From Actinomycetota bacterium (GTDB taxonomy: Bacteria > Actinomycetota > Acidimicrobiia > Acidimicrobiales > AC-14), in assembly GCA_005888325.1 (NCBI GenBank), contig VAWU01000015.1, positions 1-64,000 on the forward strand: a stretch of DNA of 64,000 nucleotides, in the 5' to 3' direction. Shown in pieces: positions 62,644 to 64,000 of the stretch. Every line of letters begins with the position of its first letter. Position 1 is the stretch's first letter. A program made the translations under genes and the position numbers. The notes under the pieces are model-generated. The model was not told the origin of the DNA and made no database searches. It saw only the letters and a list, made by a program, of their open reading frames with translations.

Positions 62644-64000
62644 TGCGCACCGACTACTGCGGCGCGCTGCGTTCGACCGACGTGGGCCGGCGGGTCGTCG
62701 TGTGCGGCTGGGTGGCGAGTCGGCGCGAGCACGGCGAGCACCTGGCGTTCGTCGACGTACGCGACCACACCGGCTCGGTGCAGTGCGTCGTCGACGGTGC
62801 TCACGACCTGCGCGCCGAGTTCGTCGTGCGGGTCAGCGGCACGCTCCGCGCTCGACCCGAGGGCACGGTGAACCTCGAGCTGCCCACGGGCGAGGTCGAG
62901 GTCGGCGACTGCGCCGTCGAGGTGCTGAGCCGGGCGGAGCCACCACCGTTCCCGATCTCCGATCGCATCGACGCCGACGAGAACCTGCGTCTGCGGCATC
63001 GTTACCTCGACCTGAGGCGGCCGCGCATGCAGCACAACCTGCGGCTGCGTGCGACCGTCAACAGCGCCATCCGGCGGTCGATGGAGGAGCAGGGCTTCGT
63101 CGAGGTGGAGACGCCCATGCTCATCGCGTCGACCCCCGAGGGGGCGCGCGACTTCATCGTCCCGTCTCGTCTCCAGCTCGGCTCGTTCTACGCGCTGCCG
63201 CAGAGCCCGCAGCTGTTCAAGCAGCTCCTGATGATCGGTGGCGTCGACCGCTACTTCCAGATCGCCCGCTGCCTGCGCGACGAGGACCTACGTGCCGATC
63301 GGCAGTTCGAGTTCATGCAGCTCGACGCGGAGATGGCGTTCGCCGACCAGGACGACGTGCTCGCGGCCATCACCCGGGCGGTGCTGGCGGCCGCGGAGGC
63401 TGCCACCGGGGTGCGGGTCGGCGACGTGCCAAGCATGACCTGGGACGAAGCCCAGGAGCGCTTCGGCACCGACAAGCCCGACGTGCGTTTCGGGATCGAG
63501 CTGGTCGAAGTCACCGACGTGTTCGCGGCGACCGAGTTCAATGCCTTCAAGGGCAAGGTCGTGAAGGGGATCTGCGTGCCGGGCCAGGGTGAGCTCGGGC
63601 GCGCCGCGCTCGATCGGCTGACCGATCGGGCGAAGCAGCTCGGCGCGAGCGGACTGGTCTGGCTCAAGGTCGACGACGAGGCTCCGCTCACCGGGCCGGT
63701 CGCGAAGTTCGTCGGCGAGACCGAGCAGAAGGCGCTCGTCGTGGCGTTGGGTGCCGGCGCCGGCGACCTCCTGCTGCTCGTGGCCGACGGCGATCGCATG
63801 CTCGTCAACCGCGTGCTCGGCGCGCTGCGGCTCGACCGCGGGCGCCGCCTGCACTTCGTCTGGGTCACCGAGTTCCCGTTGTTCGAGGCGATCGGTGCCG
63901 ACGGACGTCCCGTGCCGGCCCACCACCCGTTCACGATGCCGCACCCCGACGATCTCGACCGCCTCGACGCGAGCGGCGACGATCTCCTCGCGGTGCGGTC
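62640..64000 (+). CDS. aspS: Aspartyl-tRNA synthetase, partial (C-terminus beyond window)
   Basis: About 453 codons are present without a stop; roughly 130 more would be expected. ATG 62640 overlaps hisS; a second ATG follows at once (62643). The N-terminal OB fold (RRVVVCGWVASRREHGEHLA) precedes the class II core: DLRRPRMQHNLRLRATV, VETPMLIASTPEGARDFIVP, QSPQLFKQLLMIGGVDRYFQ and CLRDEDLRADRQFEFMQLD. The bacterial insert (GAD) domain begins near KFVGETEQKALV and ends before FVWVTEFPLFE. Whether it is discriminating between Asp and Asn tRNAs cannot be told from this fragment. Confidence 0.96.
   Translation, partial: MMRTDYCGALRSTDVGRRVVVCGWVASRREHGEHLAFVDVRDHTGSVQCVVDGAHDLRAEFVVRVSGTLRARPEGTVNLELPTGEVEVGDCAVEVLSRAEPPPFPISDRIDADENLRLRHRYLDLRRPRMQHNLRLRATVNSAIRRSMEEQGFVEVETPMLIASTPEGARDFIVPSRLQLGSFYALPQSPQLFKQLLMIGGVDRYFQIARCLRDEDLRADRQFEFMQLDAEMAFADQDDVLAAITRAVLAAAEAATGVRVGDVPSMTWDEAQERFGTDKPDVRFGIELVEVTDVFAATEFNAFKGKVVKGICVPGQGELGRAALDRLTDRAKQLGASGLVWLKVDDEAPLTGPVAKFVGETEQKALVVALGAGAGDLLLLVADGDRMLVNRVLGALRLDRGRRLHFVWVTEFPLFEAIGADGRPVPAHHPFTMPHPDDLDRLDASGDDLLAVR

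Noticed and set aside
1-64000. tRNA, rRNA, insertion sequence, integrase or prophage signals
   Set aside because: None seen on reading: no transposase or integrase motifs and no cloverleaf-like sequence with CCA or T-loop consensus that I could defend.

Overview
The window comes from a GC-rich (roughly 70 % by eye) Actinomycetota chromosome. Evidence: a mycothiol ligase (mshC-type), deazaflavin F420 enzymes (an LLM oxidoreductase and an F420:NADP reductase-like protein), a phosphatidylinositol/PIM block (pgsA-patA-pimA order), actinobacterial-style leaderless promoters, frequent GTG starts with 4-nt overlaps, and a gene order from 26.8 kb to the end that matches Mycobacterium tuberculosis thrS to aspS. 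Thr-rich linkers in SecD and the DUF3048 lipoprotein hint at Acidimicrobiia rather than a classical actinomycete; that last step is a weak inference. I see no tRNA, rRNA, CRISPR, prophage or insertion sequence.

Region 1 (1-9.2 kb, minus strand) is a catabolic run. In transcription order it holds a secreted LamG/Ig-like protein, an FGGY sugar kinase, a LarA-type nickel racemase, an HMG-CoA-synthase-like protein fused to a DUF35 domain, a thiolase, an enoyl-CoA hydratase, a gluconate-dehydrogenase-subunit-3-like protein and a GMC oxidoreductase cut by the window edge. Most junctions are 4-nt overlaps. Two plus-strand genes follow: a DUF1003 membrane protein and a large secreted NHL/Calx-beta protein.

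Region 2 (12.5-18.9 kb, minus strand) is a second acyl-CoA operon: an ADP-forming acyl-CoA synthetase, an enoyl-CoA hydratase, an Ltp2-like thiolase-fold protein without the Cys nucleophile, its DUF35 partner, an IolB-like isomerase and a 3-hydroxyisobutyrate-dehydrogenase-like protein. A divergent leaderless promoter separates it from a YjbQ-family gene.

Region 3 (19.3-26.8 kb) is mixed: a HAD hydrolase, an LLM oxidoreductase, a SnoaL-like protein, an APH-type kinase with its DUF6285 partner, a conserved hypothetical, an F420:NADP reductase-like protein, mshC and a secreted zinc peptidase.

Region 4 (26.8-64 kb) is the conserved actinobacterial backbone: thrS, HIT, pgsA, patA, pimA, pdxS, pdxT, yebC, ruvC, ruvA, ruvB, yajC, secD, secF, apt, rel, hisS, aspS. 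It is interrupted by lineage-specific cargo: DinB pair plus EF-G2; a secreted dioxygenase-like protein, a peptide ABC importer without ATPases and an Rrf2 regulator; LemA/HtpX/DUF3048; queA-tgt; an RTX protein, an LVIVD protein and an SOS-boxed DUF222-HNH gene that appears frameshifted.

Two themes recur. Several gene junctions carry short tandem duplications or micro-ORFs chained by stop-start overlaps, most strikingly two tandem 29-codon ORFs between ruvA and ruvB. Many genes have a TAnnnT box 5-9 nt before the start codon, which predicts leaderless mRNAs. The most novel metabolic content is the pair of thiolase-fold/DUF35 modules whose usual catalytic residues are missing.
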